Shown here: piece by piece, positions 24,980-34,748 of the stretch
Numbering within the stretch: position 1 is the stretch's first letter
Layout: each line of letters begins with the position of its first letter
DNA from: Vulcanibacillus modesticaldus
GTDB taxonomy: Bacteria; Bacillota; Bacilli; Tepidibacillales; Tepidibacillaceae
Direction: 5' to 3'
Assembly (NCBI RefSeq): GCF_001730235.1
Contig: NZ_MIJF01000014.1
Coordinates: 1-38,726, forward strand
DNA length: 38,726 nt
The notes under the pieces: generated by a model
The model's database searches: none
Seen by the model: only the letters and a program-made list of their open reading frames with translations
Told to the model about the DNA's origin: nothing
Program-made: the position numbers and the translations under genes

Positions 24980-25966
24980 ATGCAAACAGAACCTTTGTTA
25001 ATAATTCGGGACCTAAAGACATATTTTTATACAGATGGAAAAGAAGTGAAAGCAGTAGATGGGGTTAACTTTCAAATATACAAAGGAGAGACGGTAGCGT
25101 TAGTTGGGGAATCGGGAAGTGGTAAGAGTGTTACTTCAATGTCTATTTTACGTTTAATACCGGATCCGCCCGGAAAGATTGTCAACGGAGAAATAATCTT
25201 TAATAAGCTAGATCTTCTTAAACTAAGTGAAAGTGATATTAATGAAATTCGTGGTAATGAGATCTCGATGATTTTTCAAGAACCGATGACATCCTTAAAT
25301 CCAGTTTTTACAATTGGCGAACAGATTATGGAAGGATTACGTCATCATCATAATTTAGACAAAGCAAATGCACGGAAAAAAGCTATTAGACTACTACAGC
25401 TTGTAGGTTTTCCTCGTGCTGAAGATATTATAGATGAATATCCTCATCAATTATCTGGTGGTATGCGACAGCGCGCAATGATTGCCATGGCGATGTCTCT
25501 AGAACCGAAATTGCTCATAGCTGACGAACCGACAACAGCGTTGGACGTTACGATACAAGCACAAATCTTAGAGCTTATGCGAGATGTTAAAGAAAAATTC
25601 AATACATCAATTTTATTGATTACTCATGATTTAGGTGTCGTAGCTGAGATGGCAGATCGAGTCTTGGTCATGTATGGGGGACAAATCGTCGAAGAAGGAG
25701 ATGTATACACTATTTTTGAATCTCCGAATCATCCCTATACTAAAGGTCTATTGAGCTCTATTCCTTCCCTTAATGATGATAAAGATCGACTTGAATCCAT
25801 CGAAGGTACTGTACCTGCGGCACATGAATTTCCGAAGGGATGTCGATTCGCACCCCGTTGTGGAGAAAAAAAATTAAGTATATGTGAAGAAAAATTACCT
25901 CAACTACAAGAAATAGGTAATGGTCATAAGGTTAGGTGTTTTTTATATGAAAGGGTGGAAGCATGA
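24980..25966 (+). CDS. appD: Oligopeptide ABC transporter ATP-binding protein (AppD-like)
   Basis: This 328-residue ATPase of a peptide importer has Walker [10 protein letters not shown]-loop [12 protein letters not shown], signature LSGGMRQR, Walker [13 protein letters not shown] and the H-switch ITHDLG. The C-terminal oligopeptide extension has [15 protein letters not shown], a cysteine set (C...C...C) typical of OppD/DppD proteins and possibly Fe-S binding. I use ATG 24980, which is 6 bases after GAGGTG; ATG 24962 lies before that site. Gene order D-F-A-B-C and this length match the B. subtilis app operon. Substrate cannot be told apart from Dpp/Opp types by sequence. Confidence 0.9.
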   Translation: MQTEPLLIIRDLKTYFYTDGKEVKAVDGVNFQIYKGETVALVGESGSGKSVTSMSILRLIPDPPGKIVNGEIIFNKLDLLKLSESDINEIRGNEISMIFQEPMTSLNPVFTIGEQIMEGLRHHHNLDKANARKKAIRLLQLVGFPRAEDIIDEYPHQLSGGMRQRAMIAMAMSLEPKLLIADEPTTALDVTIQAQILELMRDVKEKFNTSILLITHDLGVVAEMADRVLVMYGGQIVEEGDVYTIFESPNHPYTKGLLSSIPSLNDDKDRLESIEGTVPAAHEFPKGCRFAPRCGEKKLSICEEKLPQLQEIGNGHKVRCFLYERVEA

Positions 25967-26934
25967 AACAGACTGTATTAGTTGAAGTAAAGAATCTAAA
26001 AAAATATTTCCCAATTAAAGGAGGGATATTAAAACGGACGATTGGGCACATAAAAGCGGTGGATGATGTTAGCTTTACGATGTATAAAGGTGAAACACTT
26101 GGAATAGTCGGTGAATCTGGTTCAGGTAAGTCAACAATGGGGCGGACAATGATCCGATTGTATGAGCCTACAGAAGGAGAAGTATTTTTTGAAGGCGATA
26201 ATTTATTTAAATATTCTAGAAAAGAAATGCGCAGAGTCAGGAAGGGAATGCAAATGGTTTTTCAGGATCCGTTTGCTTCGTTAAACCCTAGAATGACTAT
26301 TGCTGAATTAATAGAAGAGCCGATGGTAGTTCATAAATTATATGACCGATCCGAGCGAAATGAGAAAGTAAAAGAGTTGTTAAATAAAGTAGGATTACAA
26401 GCTGAATATGGTAGTTTATATCCCCATGAGTTTTCTGGGGGACAAAGACAACGCGTTGGCTTGGCTAGAGCTTTATCAATTAATCCTAAACTGATTATTG
26501 CAGATGAGCCGGTATCAGCATTGGACGTATCTGTTCAAGCTCAGGTAATAAATCTAATGAAAGATTTACAAGACGAGTTTGAGTTAACTTATTTATTTAT
26601 TGCACATGATCTTAGTGTAGTTAAACATCTGAGTGATCGTGTTGGAGTCATGTATTTAGGCAGACTTGTTGAACTAGCTAATAAAAAAGATTTATATAGT
26701 GGTCCTGTTCATCCATATACACAAGCATTATTATCAGCGGTTCCTGTTCCTAATCCACGATTGAAAAAAGAAAGAATTATTTTAGAAGGTGACATCCCAA
26801 GCCCTGCTAATCCGCCAAGTGGATGTGTTTTTCATCCAAGATGTAAATATGCAACAGATAGGTGTCGAGTTGAAAAACCACTGTGGAGAGAAATTGCGAA
26901 GGATCATTATGTAGCTTGTCACTTAGTTGATTAA
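25963..26934 (+). CDS. appF: Oligopeptide ABC transporter ATP-binding protein (AppF-like)
   Basis: The 323-residue second ATPase has Walker [26 protein letters not shown], signature SGGQRQRVGLARAL, Walker B LIIADEPVSALD and IAHDLSVVKH. The C-terminal PPSGCVFHPRCKYATDRC is the OppF-type cysteine extension. ATG overlaps the appD stop (ATGA), so the two are coupled. A strong AAGGAGGTGAGG at 26939-26950, just after its stop, has no matching gene start; see findings. Confidence 0.92.
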   Translation: MKQTVLVEVKNLKKYFPIKGGILKRTIGHIKAVDDVSFTMYKGETLGIVGESGSGKSTMGRTMIRLYEPTEGEVFFEGDNLFKYSRKEMRRVRKGMQMVFQDPFASLNPRMTIAELIEEPMVVHKLYDRSERNEKVKELLNKVGLQAEYGSLYPHEFSGGQRQRVGLARALSINPKLIIADEPVSALDVSVQAQVINLMKDLQDEFELTYLFIAHDLSVVKHLSDRVGVMYLGRLVELANKKDLYSGPVHPYTQALLSAVPVPNPRLKKERIILEGDIPSPANPPSGCVFHPRCKYATDRCRVEKPLWREIAKDHYVACHLVD

Positions 26935-27006
26935 ATTAAGGAGGTGAGGAAAAAGGTCGATACTTAACTTCACTTTTTAAAAAATTTTTAAATTAGGGGG
27001 TATATA

Positions 27007-28746
27007 ATGTTTAAAAAGTCTCTGTATCTATCAATTGTATTGATTTTAGTATTGGGAATAGCGCTCGTTGGTTGTAGTAGTACAACCACAGATGAGCCAA
27101 CTCAACCAGATCAAACAAATGAAGGAACTACTAATGATGAGGGTAATAAAGAGGAAGCTACTGGTCCTGTAGAAGGTGGAACTGTTTCCTTTGCAATGTT
27201 TAGTGCTCCAGGTGGAATCTTCAATCCATTACTCTATGAAGATGCCTATGAATGGAATGTAATTGGTTTTGTATTTGAAGCATTATTAGAACAATTACCT
27301 GATTTATCTTACGGACCTTCACTAGCAGAGTCATGGGAGTTTAGTGAAGATAAGAGAAGTATAACATTTAAGCTTCGTAAAGGTGTTAAATGGCATGACG
27401 GCGAAGAATTTACTGCGGACGATGTAGTTTATACTTACACTGTATTAGCTCATCCAGACTATACTGGAACAAGGTCATATATTGTTGAGCCATTTGTAGG
27501 ATTTGAAGAGTTCAACAGTGGTGAAACTGATACGTTCAAAGGTGTTGAAAAAATTGATGATTATACTGTAGTTTTCCACCTTAAAGAAGCTGCACCTAAT
27601 GCTTTAGATAATATTAACTTCCCAATTGCGCCTGAGCATGTATATGGTAAATATGAAGTTAAGGACCTTGTAAATGCACCAGAAACTAAAGCTTCTCCTA
27701 TTGGAACTGGTCCGTTTAAATTGGATAAAATTGTAACAAACGAATCATATGAGTTAGTTCGCTTTGATGATTATTGGAATGGTAAGCCTTACTTAGATAA
27801 GATAATTTGGAAGGTTATTAACCAGGATGTTGCGCCTGGACTACTTAAGAGTGGACAGTTAGATGTCATGGCTGATTTAAATCCATCAGATGTAGATCTT
27901 GTTAAAAATATTGAAGGAGTTAAAATTTGGGAGACTCCTGACTTTGGCTATCAGTACATGGGATTCAAGTTTGGTAAATTAGAAGAGGATGGTTCAATCA
28001 CTCCATTTGATAAGGTATATAACGATAAGAAATTACGTCAAGCTATGGCATATGCTATCAATCGCCAAGGAATCGTAGATGGTTTATTAAAAGGACATGG
28101 TACAGTGATGAATGCGCCAATTCCTCCTGTTAGTTGGGCAGCTGCTAGCCCTGATCAACTAAACACTTATCCTTATGATCCTGAAAAGGCTAAACAATTA
28201 TTAGATGAGGCGGGTTATAAGGATATTGACGGTGATGGATTCCGTGAAGATCCAAATGGAAACAAATTTGAAATCACTTTAGATTATCCGACTGGTAATA
28301 AAGTTCGTGAAAAATCCGCTCCAATCATTCAACAAAATCTAAAAGAAGTTGGCATTAATATTAAATTAAATGCACCACGCGATGTAGGAAGTCACTATGA
28401 TGCTGTTGGAAATGACGAAGTAGAATTATTCTTAGCAGGTTGGGGATTAACTACTGACCCAGATCCAAGTGGTATTTGGAAATCTACTGATACCTGGAAC
28501 TTCCCACGTTGGGTTAACGAAGAGAGTGACCGCCTAATTCAAGAAGGATTAAGCTTGAAAGCCTTTGATATGGATTATCGTAAAGATGTCTATGTGAAAT
28601 GGCAGCAATTAGTAAATGATGAGCTTCCATATATCTTCTTATATTCTCAAAATTCAATAACTGCTTATTCTGATAGAATTCAAAATGTAAAGCCAGATGC
28701 TTTTGGAATTACTCGTGATATTCATAAATGGTGGGTTAAACAGTAA
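27007..28746 (+). CDS. appA: Oligopeptide-binding lipoprotein (AppA-like, SBP family 5)
   Basis: The 579-residue substrate-binding protein starts with a lipoprotein signal peptide: basic KK, a hydrophobic stretch and lipobox LVGC with C23 as the lipidated residue. An acidic, Thr-rich linker (about 26-55) follows. The SBP_bac_5 fold is shown by LAESWEFSEDKRSITFKLRKG in pieces, VKWHDGEEFTADDVVYTY, SPIGTGPFKL and LRQAMAYAINRQGIVDGLL. It captures peptides outside the membrane for AppBC. GGGGG precedes the ATG. Confidence 0.92.
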   Translation: MFKKSLYLSIVLILVLGIALVGCSSTTTDEPTQPDQTNEGTTNDEGNKEEATGPVEGGTVSFAMFSAPGGIFNPLLYEDAYEWNVIGFVFEALLEQLPDLSYGPSLAESWEFSEDKRSITFKLRKGVKWHDGEEFTADDVVYTYTVLAHPDYTGTRSYIVEPFVGFEEFNSGETDTFKGVEKIDDYTVVFHLKEAAPNALDNINFPIAPEHVYGKYEVKDLVNAPETKASPIGTGPFKLDKIVTNESYELVRFDDYWNGKPYLDKIIWKVINQDVAPGLLKSGQLDVMADLNPSDVDLVKNIEGVKIWETPDFGYQYMGFKFGKLEEDGSITPFDKVYNDKKLRQAMAYAINRQGIVDGLLKGHGTVMNAPIPPVSWAAASPDQLNTYPYDPEKAKQLLDEAGYKDIDGDGFREDPNGNKFEITLDYPTGNKVREKSAPIIQQNLKEVGINIKLNAPRDVGSHYDAVGNDEVELFLAGWGLTTDPDPSGIWKSTDTWNFPRWVNEESDRLIQEGLSLKAFDMDYRKDVYVKWQQLVNDELPYIFLYSQNSITAYSDRIQNVKPDAFGITRDIHKWWVKQ

Positions 28747-28764
28747 TTCAATTAATTACCTGAG

Positions 28765-28798
28765 TTCATGGCGTGTAGATGATGCTGCACGCCATGAA
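28765..28798 (+). other. Intercistronic stem-loop between binding protein and permease
   Basis: TTCATGGCGTG (28765-28775) pairs exactly with CACGCCATGAA (28788-28798); TAG/CTG extends it inward to a 14-pair stem with a 6-base loop. There is no T-run. Such stems after binding-protein genes usually slow 3' decay and keep that mRNA more abundant than the permease part. Confidence 0.75.
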
Positions 28799-28819
28799 AT
28801 TAATTAAGGAGGAAGTGCA

Positions 28820-29782
28820 TTGTACAAGTACATACTGCGACGAATATTAATAATGATTCCAATGCTTGTGCTTATCAGTATAATCGTTTTTACATTCTCT
28901 AAATTGGCTCCTGGGGATCCGTTTACTGGGGAATTTGATCCACGTATTACAAAGGATATTTTAGACAAAAAGAGAGCAATGTTTAACCTATACGATCCAC
29001 CTTACAAACAATATCTTTCTTGGTTAAAAAATGTTTTACAAGGAAATTTTGGTGTATCAATGAGGTTTGGTTTCCCAGTATCAGATTTATTGGCTGAACG
29101 AATACCTAATACCTTGTTTCTAGCAATAACTTCTTTGATTATCACTTTAATTGTATCGATTCCAATTGGAATCATATCTGCAAGGCGACCGTACTCGCTG
29201 ATCGATTATTCGGCTACAACATTCGGTTTCTTAGGGTTAGCAACTCCTAACTTTTATGCAGGTTTGATAGCTATTTATTTATTTTCTATCCAGTTTGGAT
29301 GGCTACCTGCTCAAGGAACCATTACGGCGGGAGCTGATTATACAGGTTTAGCTCTTTTTTGGGACAAGTTCAAACATGTAATTATGCCAGCATCTACACT
29401 TGGATTAGCACAAACCGCTGGTTACATGAGATACATGCGTAGTGAGATGATGGAGGTAATGGGGAAAGATTTCATTCGTACAGCTAGATCAAAAGGAATG
29501 CCTGAAAGAGTTATTTTATATAAACACACTTTAAGAAATGCTTTAATACCGATAATTACCTTACTAGGATTTGAATTTGGTGCTTTAGTAGCTGGAGCAG
29601 TAATTACTGAGAACGTTTTTAGTTGGCCAGGTGTAGGGACTTTGTTTCTAAATGCGGTCATAAATCGTGATTATCCGATAATTATGGCTATTAATTTAAT
29701 TATCGCTACTATGGTTTTAGTAGGAAATTTACTAGCTGATATCTTTTATGTAATTGTAGATCCTAGAATTCGTTATGATTAA
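28820..29782 (+). CDS. appB: Oligopeptide ABC transporter permease (AppB-like)
   Basis: The 320-residue inner-membrane permease has about six membrane helices and opens YKYILRRILIMIPMLVLISIIVF. The EAA coupling loop reads RTARSKGMPERVILYKHTLRNALIPI (in parts), which contacts the ATPases. LAPGDPF and GNFGVSMRFGFPV are family blocks. TTG 28820 is the start, 8 bases after AAGGAGG. Pairs with AppC. Confidence 0.93.
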   Translation: MYKYILRRILIMIPMLVLISIIVFTFSKLAPGDPFTGEFDPRITKDILDKKRAMFNLYDPPYKQYLSWLKNVLQGNFGVSMRFGFPVSDLLAERIPNTLFLAITSLIITLIVSIPIGIISARRPYSLIDYSATTFGFLGLATPNFYAGLIAIYLFSIQFGWLPAQGTITAGADYTGLALFWDKFKHVIMPASTLGLAQTAGYMRYMRSEMMEVMGKDFIRTARSKGMPERVILYKHTLRNALIPIITLLGFEFGALVAGAVITENVFSWPGVGTLFLNAVINRDYPIIMAINLIIATMVLVGNLLADIFYVIVDPRIRYD

Positions 29783-29796
29783 GGAGGGCAAATCAA

Positions 29797-30708
29797 ATGG
29801 AAACACAAATCGACACAAGGCACTCTGCCTCTAAATCATTAAACAAGTCAAAGGAGAATACTCCTTGGAGAATAGCTTTTAGGAAGTTTAAACGCAATAG
29901 AATGGCTGTTTTAGGGGTATGGGTACTTTTAATAATAGTAATGATAGGGATCTTTGCTCCATATTTAACTCCCCATGATCCAGAATATGCTGATTTGCTA
30001 AATACTAACGGAAAACCTGATAAGGTACACTGGTTAGGTACTGATTCGTCGGGTCGCGATATTTTTGCTCGACTGTTATATGGTTCTAGGATTTCTTTGA
30101 TAATCGGTTTTTCTGCGATGTTATTCACTATAGTGATTGGTACAATTTTGGGATCTGTAGCAGGTTATTATGGTGGGAAAATTGATAATATAATAATGCG
30201 TTTAGCGGATATTCAACTAAACTTTCCTTTTTTATTGTTAGTTATGACAGTTGTAGCGATTTTAAAGGAAATTAATATTTTAATATTTGTTAGTGTCATG
30301 GCCTTCGTTTCTTGGCCAGGAATTACTCGAATTATTCGGGCTACATTTCTATCCTTACGTGAGCAAGAATTTATTTTAAGTGCTAGATCTATTGGAGGTT
30401 CTGATTTTCGGATAATTTTTCGTCACATGCTACCCAATGCTATGGGACCGATAATCGTTAATGCAACCTTGTTTATGGCTGGGATGATTATTTCTGAATC
30501 TGCCTTAAGTTTTATCGGGTTTGGTGTTCCTCAACCTACTCCTACTTGGGGGAATATGTTAACTGAAGCATTATCACTTAGGGTTTTACAGTATGAACCT
30601 TGGGCGTGGATACCACCGGGGATAATGATAGTGATTACTGTACTAGCGATCAATTTCATCGGTGATGGCTTACGGGACGCTTTAGATCCAAGAATGAGGA
30701 AGAGTTAA
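29797..30708 (+). CDS. appC: Oligopeptide ABC transporter permease (AppC-like)
   Basis: The 303-residue second permease is of AppC length. An N-terminal soluble segment of about 30 residues is followed by FRKFKRNRMAVLGVWVLLIIV and the DppC signature LGTDSSGRDIFARLLYGSRISL. The EAA loop is around LSARSIGGSDFRIIFRHMLPNA. GFGVPQPTPTWGNML and GDGLRDALDPR end the protein as usual. It starts 14 bases after appB behind AAGGAGG. Last gene of the operon. Confidence 0.93.
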   Translation: METQIDTRHSASKSLNKSKENTPWRIAFRKFKRNRMAVLGVWVLLIIVMIGIFAPYLTPHDPEYADLLNTNGKPDKVHWLGTDSSGRDIFARLLYGSRISLIIGFSAMLFTIVIGTILGSVAGYYGGKIDNIIMRLADIQLNFPFLLLVMTVVAILKEINILIFVSVMAFVSWPGITRIIRATFLSLREQEFILSARSIGGSDFRIIFRHMLPNAMGPIIVNATLFMAGMIISESALSFIGFGVPQPTPTWGNMLTEALSLRVLQYEPWAWIPPGIMIVITVLAINFIGDGLRDALDPRMRKS

Positions 30709-30861
30709 GAAAATTTTATTGTAAAGCCTTATTTTATCAATTATGAGAATTCATTCGCTCAGTAATAGTTTTTTGGAGTTAATAATTTTATGTCAGAAAA
30801 AGGTTTATTGTGAGCGATTTTATTTAATAATGATTATATCGAATTGTATCGTTGATATTAG

Positions 30862-30910
30862 CCCCTTGTTATGTGGTAGTACTTACTTTTTACCATATAA
30901 TAAGGGGTTT
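30862..30910 (+). terminator. Terminator of the app operon
   Basis: CCCCTT (30862-30867) pairs with AAGGGG (30902-30907), extended inside by TTAT/ATAA and TGGTA/TACCA; only TTT follows directly, so the T-run is short. The rest of the 330-base gap (30709-31040) has no supported gene; TACAAT at 30992-30997 may be a -10 for pncB but its -35 is weak. Confidence 0.7.
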
Positions 30911-31040
30911 CTCATTATAGTTATTTTTAACATTTGAGCAAGTTTAACATTTAAATGAGAAAATAATAGGCTTTAATATGATGAAAAATGATACAATAAG
31001 AAGTAATAATAATCATTTTGGCAAATAAGGAGAAAGATTG

Positions 31041-32507
31041 ATGAATATGGAATGGAATAAATCTGGTAACCTTACTTTATTAACTGATTATTATCAGATC
31101 AGTATGATGTATGCTCATTTTAAAAATAATTTGTTAGACAAGAAGGTCGTATTTGACGTTTTTATTAGAAAAAATCCTTGTGATAGTGGGTATTCTTTGT
31201 TTGCTGGTTTAGAGCAAGTTATAAATTATATTAGAAACATAAAATTTTCAGAGGAAGATATTAATTACATATCTTCCATTTATCCTTATGATCGAGAATT
31301 TCTAGATTTTTTACGGGGTTTTAGATTTACCGGAGATATTTGGTCTGTACCTGAAGGGACGGTAATTTTTCCTAATGAGCCTATTATGAAAATAGAAACT
31401 AATTTAATAGAAGCTCATCTAATAGAGACTGCAATACTAAACATTATTAATCATCAGACTTTAATTGCAACTAAAGCAGCACGAATAGTTTTTTCTGCTG
31501 ATGGTGATCCTGTGATAGATTTTGGTTTAAGGAGGGCTCAAGGACCAGATGCGGGAATTTATGGGTCACGTGCCGCCTATATTGGAGGGGTAACTGGAAC
31601 CTCTAACGTATTAGCTGGGAAACTCTTCTCGATTCCTGTTGTAGGTACTCATGCCCATGCATATATTCAAAGTTATTCTTCAGAGTTGGAGGCTTTTTTG
31701 GCATATGCAGAGATATTTCCCAATAATGCGATATTATTAGTAGATACTTATGATACCCTAAATAGTGGGATACCAAATGCAATTAAGACATTTAAGATAA
31801 TGAAGGAAAAGTATGGTGATCAATTCAAAAATTACGGTATTCGTATAGATTCTGGTGATTTAGCATATCTATCTAAACAAGCTAGAAAAATGTTAGATGA
31901 AGCAGGATTTTCAGATGCGAAGATTATTGCTTCAAATGATTTGGATGAATATATAATCCGTGATTTGAAGTTACAAGGTGCTAAAATTAATTCTTGGGGA
32001 GTTGGGACAAAATTAATTTCATCTTCTGGATGTTCAGCATTAGGTGGGGTATATAAATTAGCCGCTGAAATTAAAGACGGTGAATCTATCCCTAAAATAA
32101 AAATAAGTGAAAATCCTGAAAAGGTGACAACTCCAGGAGTTAAAAAGCTTATTCGTTTCTATGATAAGATTAACTTTAGAGCAATTGTTGATCTTGTAAT
32201 GCTTCATGATGAAAAAATTCCAGTAAAAAATTTTATTGCATTTGATCCAATAAATGTTTGGAAAAAGAAATTGGTGAAAAACTTCATTGCAAAAGAGCTG
32301 TTAATTCCTATCTTTAAAAATGGAGAGTTAGTTTATTCACCTCCAGCATTAGAGGAAATTAGAAAAAGAGCTAAGAAAGAGTTGAGTACCATATCAGAAG
32401 AAATAAAAAGAATAAATAATCCTCATGTTTATCATGTAGATTTATCGCAAAAGTTGTGGGATCTGAAGCATGAATTAATTAATAAAGAGAGAAATAAACA
32501 TTATTAG
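31041..32507 (+). CDS. pncB: Nicotinate phosphoribosyltransferase
   Basis: The 488-residue NAD-salvage enzyme joins nicotinate and PRPP with ATP to give nicotinate mononucleotide. LTDYYQISMMYAHF is the conserved start, FDVFIRKNPCDSGYSLFAGLEQV follows in parts, and DFGLRRAQGPDAG carries the catalytic region. GTSNVLAGK, GTHAHAY and IRIDSGDLAYL bind substrate and phosphate. The long C-terminal form (about 480 residues) is the Firmicute type. I use ATG 31041, 8 bases after AAGGAG; the TTG just before it is less likely. Confidence 0.95.
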   Translation: MNMEWNKSGNLTLLTDYYQISMMYAHFKNNLLDKKVVFDVFIRKNPCDSGYSLFAGLEQVINYIRNIKFSEEDINYISSIYPYDREFLDFLRGFRFTGDIWSVPEGTVIFPNEPIMKIETNLIEAHLIETAILNIINHQTLIATKAARIVFSADGDPVIDFGLRRAQGPDAGIYGSRAAYIGGVTGTSNVLAGKLFSIPVVGTHAHAYIQSYSSELEAFLAYAEIFPNNAILLVDTYDTLNSGIPNAIKTFKIMKEKYGDQFKNYGIRIDSGDLAYLSKQARKMLDEAGFSDAKIIASNDLDEYIIRDLKLQGAKINSWGVGTKLISSSGCSALGGVYKLAAEIKDGESIPKIKISENPEKVTTPGVKKLIRFYDKINFRAIVDLVMLHDEKIPVKNFIAFDPINVWKKKLVKNFIAKELLIPIFKNGELVYSPPALEEIRKRAKKELSTISEEIKRINNPHVYHVDLSQKLWDLKHELINKERNKHY

Positions 32508-32553
32508 GTAGACACTATTTTACAAAGAAATATATGGAAGAGGAGGAGCATGG

Positions 32554-33348
32554 ATGGATTGGATAGTCTATGTAATTCTAGGATTGGTTCAGGGGATTAC
32601 CGAGTGGTTACCAATAAGTAGTAGTGGGCATTTAGTGATTATTCAAGAGCTTTTTGGAATCAGTTTACCTGGTTTAGCATTTGAAGTTCTATTAAATTTT
32701 GCTACTTTTTTAGCAATGGTAATTGTGTTTAGAAAAGAGTTGTTGAGATTGGTTAGGGGCTTCTTTCGTTATATATTTAAGGGAACGCAGGAAGATCTTG
32801 AAGATTTTAAGTTTACCTTGTATATCATAATAGGTGTTATTCCTGCTGGGGTATTAGGATTATTATTTGAGGACTTTATTGAAAGCAGGTTAAAATCATT
32901 AACAACTATTGCAATTGCATTGATCATTACTGGGATAGGACTATATTATATTTCTAAAATTAAGGGATATAGGAAACAAATAAATACAAAGGATGCTTTA
33001 TGGGTCGGCTTGTTTCAAGCGATTGCTTTAATTCCTGGAATTAGTCGCTCAGGTGCAACGATTTTTGCATCACTTTATCGTAAATTAGACAAGGAATTGG
33101 CGATACAATATTCATTTTTCTTAGCAATTCCCGTCAGTATCGGTACGATGCTATTAAAGATAGATGATTTATTTAGTCAAACGGTTAATTTATTTGAATA
33201 CTCGATAGCATTTTTTGTATCACTATTTTCAGCTATTTTTGCAATTAAATGGTTTATTGGGGTTCTTAATCGTGGTAAATTGATTTATTTTACTTATTAT
33301 TGTGTTCTTGTGGGTTCGATTATTCTTATTTATCAATTTTGGGGATAA
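32554..33348 (+). CDS. uppP: Undecaprenyl-diphosphatase UppP/BacA
   Basis: The 264-residue integral membrane protein has about eight helices. It recycles the undecaprenyl carrier lipid and gives bacitracin resistance. Both catalytic blocks are clear: VQGITEWLPISSSGHLVI near the N-terminus and LIPGISRSGATIF (about 160-172). AGGAGGAG lies 5 bases before ATG 32554. It is functionally linked to the lipid kinase at 5540-6232, which supplies the same carrier. Confidence 0.96.
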   Translation: MDWIVYVILGLVQGITEWLPISSSGHLVIIQELFGISLPGLAFEVLLNFATFLAMVIVFRKELLRLVRGFFRYIFKGTQEDLEDFKFTLYIIIGVIPAGVLGLLFEDFIESRLKSLTTIAIALIITGIGLYYISKIKGYRKQINTKDALWVGLFQAIALIPGISRSGATIFASLYRKLDKELAIQYSFFLAIPVSIGTMLLKIDDLFSQTVNLFEYSIAFFVSLFSAIFAIKWFIGVLNRGKLIYFTYYCVLVGSIILIYQFWG

Positions 33349-33395
33349 TTGATTAATATTTAATTTACAATATATACATCGATGGGGAGATCAAA

Positions 33396-33884
33396 ATGAC
33401 AGTATTACTAGACAATTACCCATTAATATCAGCATTAGTTGCGATGTTATTGGCTCAATTAGTAAAATTTCCTATTAACTTTATATTAAATCATAAAATT
33501 GATCCGATGATTATTTTCAGTAATGGTGGGATGCCAAGTTCACATTCAGCTTTTGTATCTTCGTTAACTACAGCAATAGGTATTGAATATGGATTTAATT
33601 CCCCGTTTTTTGCCATTTCTACAGTATTTTCGTTGATTACTATGTGGGATGCAACAGGAGTACGTTACCAAGCATCTAAGCATGCTCAAGCACTTAATGT
33701 ACTCATTCAAGACTTTCATCAATTAGTAGAACATGTAAAATATAAATCAAAAAGAAATAATGTAACTTTTAGGGAGCTTCTGGGAAATCCATTAAAAGAG
33801 CTTTTAGGACATAAACCTTTTGAAGTATTGATGGGTTTGCTTTTCGGAATTTTGGTAGCATTATTTGTAGGAACTTGGTATTAA
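33396..33884 (+). CDS. DUF212 family membrane protein (divergent PAP2)
   Basis: The 162-residue protein has four to five membrane helices. The GGMPSSHSAFVSSL block is the divergent PAP2-type motif of the DUF212 (YuiD) family, and WDATGVRYQASKHAQALN is the second conserved block. Function unknown; a lipid phosphatase role is only suggested by the motif. It lies 47 bases after uppP behind GGGGAG and ends at a strong terminator, so the two are likely cotranscribed. Confidence 0.88.
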   Translation: MTVLLDNYPLISALVAMLLAQLVKFPINFILNHKIDPMIIFSNGGMPSSHSAFVSSLTTAIGIEYGFNSPFFAISTVFSLITMWDATGVRYQASKHAQALNVLIQDFHQLVEHVKYKSKRNNVTFRELLGNPLKELLGHKPFEVLMGLLFGILVALFVGTWY

Positions 33885-33889
33885 CTCAT

Positions 33890-33932
33890 GTTGCATGTGA
33901 ATTCAGATTGGAATTTGCATGCAACTTTTTTT
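33890..33932 (+). terminator. Terminator after the DUF212 gene
   Basis: GTTGCATG (33890-33897) pairs with CATGCAAC (33918-33925), extended by AATTC/GAATT after two mismatches, then seven Ts. Confidence 0.88.
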
Positions 33933-34022
33933 ATTAACCCTAATTATTTTAGTTATACAGCAATGTTTTATAATGGAGGAGTATGGAGAAAGAAAAAATT
34001 TGTTATAAAGGATGATTGGTTT

Positions 34023-34748
34023 ATGAAAATCAAATCATTAGGCCCTAGGAGTATTGTAATTAGTTTTCCTGAGCTAGATCAAATTAACTTGTTGGCCATT
34101 TATGGTGAAAAATTTACATATTTATGTGATACATATCTTGGACCAGACCCAATGGAACAGCTGAAAAAAGTTTTTCGTAGGGATGGTAGAAACCAACCGA
34201 TTATTGTCTTTAATTCCCATTGGGACTGGGATCATATTTGGGGAAACTGTGCTTTTGCTGATTCAATGATTATAGCCCATAAAAAATGTAGAGAGAATCT
34301 TGAAAAGGGTTTTTGGTCTGAATTAAATAAAAATAAACAGTATGCTAGGGGTGAAGTAAAACCAGTTTTTCCGAATATTTTATTTGAAAAACGGTTAACA
34401 TTTATGGAAGATGGTGTGGAGTTTTTCTATTCTCCAGGTCACACAGCTGATTCGGCATCCTGTTATGATAAAAAAGAAAATATTTTATATGTAGGGGATA
34501 ACGTTGAATTTCCTATTCCATATATACAAGATAAGGATTTGAAACATTATATAAATACACTTAAAATGTATCTTAATCTCAATCCCAGATATATCATTAC
34601 TGGACATGGTGAAAATGCCTCAATAGAGTTGATTAAGTCAAACCTAGAATACGTCAAGAAACTATATCAAGGTATTAATATTGATCAATCAAATTGGAGT
34701 TCAGATATGAAAGAAAGGCACTTGGCGAATATGGATAAGTTGAAATAA
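34023..34748 (+). CDS. Metallo-beta-lactamase-fold hydrolase, HxDxDH variant
   Basis: The 241-residue protein starts at ATG 34023 behind AAAGGATGAT; the open frame reaches back to 33888 but that part is the upstream terminator. The metal motif is HWDWDH (66-71) where the usual form is HxHxDH, so the second histidine is D68. The other ligands are present: GHTADS (H140), VGDN (D159) and TGHG (H195). The substrate cannot be told; the fold covers thiolesterases, glyoxalases and nucleases. TATAAT lies upstream (about 33971-33976). No terminator is seen after it. Confidence 0.85.
   Translation: MKIKSLGPRSIVISFPELDQINLLAIYGEKFTYLCDTYLGPDPMEQLKKVFRRDGRNQPIIVFNSHWDWDHIWGNCAFADSMIIAHKKCRENLEKGFWSELNKNKQYARGEVKPVFPNILFEKRLTFMEDGVEFFYSPGHTADSASCYDKKENILYVGDNVEFPIPYIQDKDLKHYINTLKMYLNLNPRYIITGHGENASIELIKSNLEYVKKLYQGINIDQSNWSSDMKERHLANMDKLK

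Noticed and set aside
30743-30937. 64-codon plus-strand ORF between appC and pncB
   Set aside because: It runs through the app terminator hairpin, has no ribosome site and no family resemblance.
33888-34022. 45-codon N-terminal extension of the MBL-fold gene, and a short ORF MEKEKICYKG near 33980
   Set aside because: The extension covers a strong terminator; the short ORF has only 3 bases between GGAGG and ATG and stops after ten codons.
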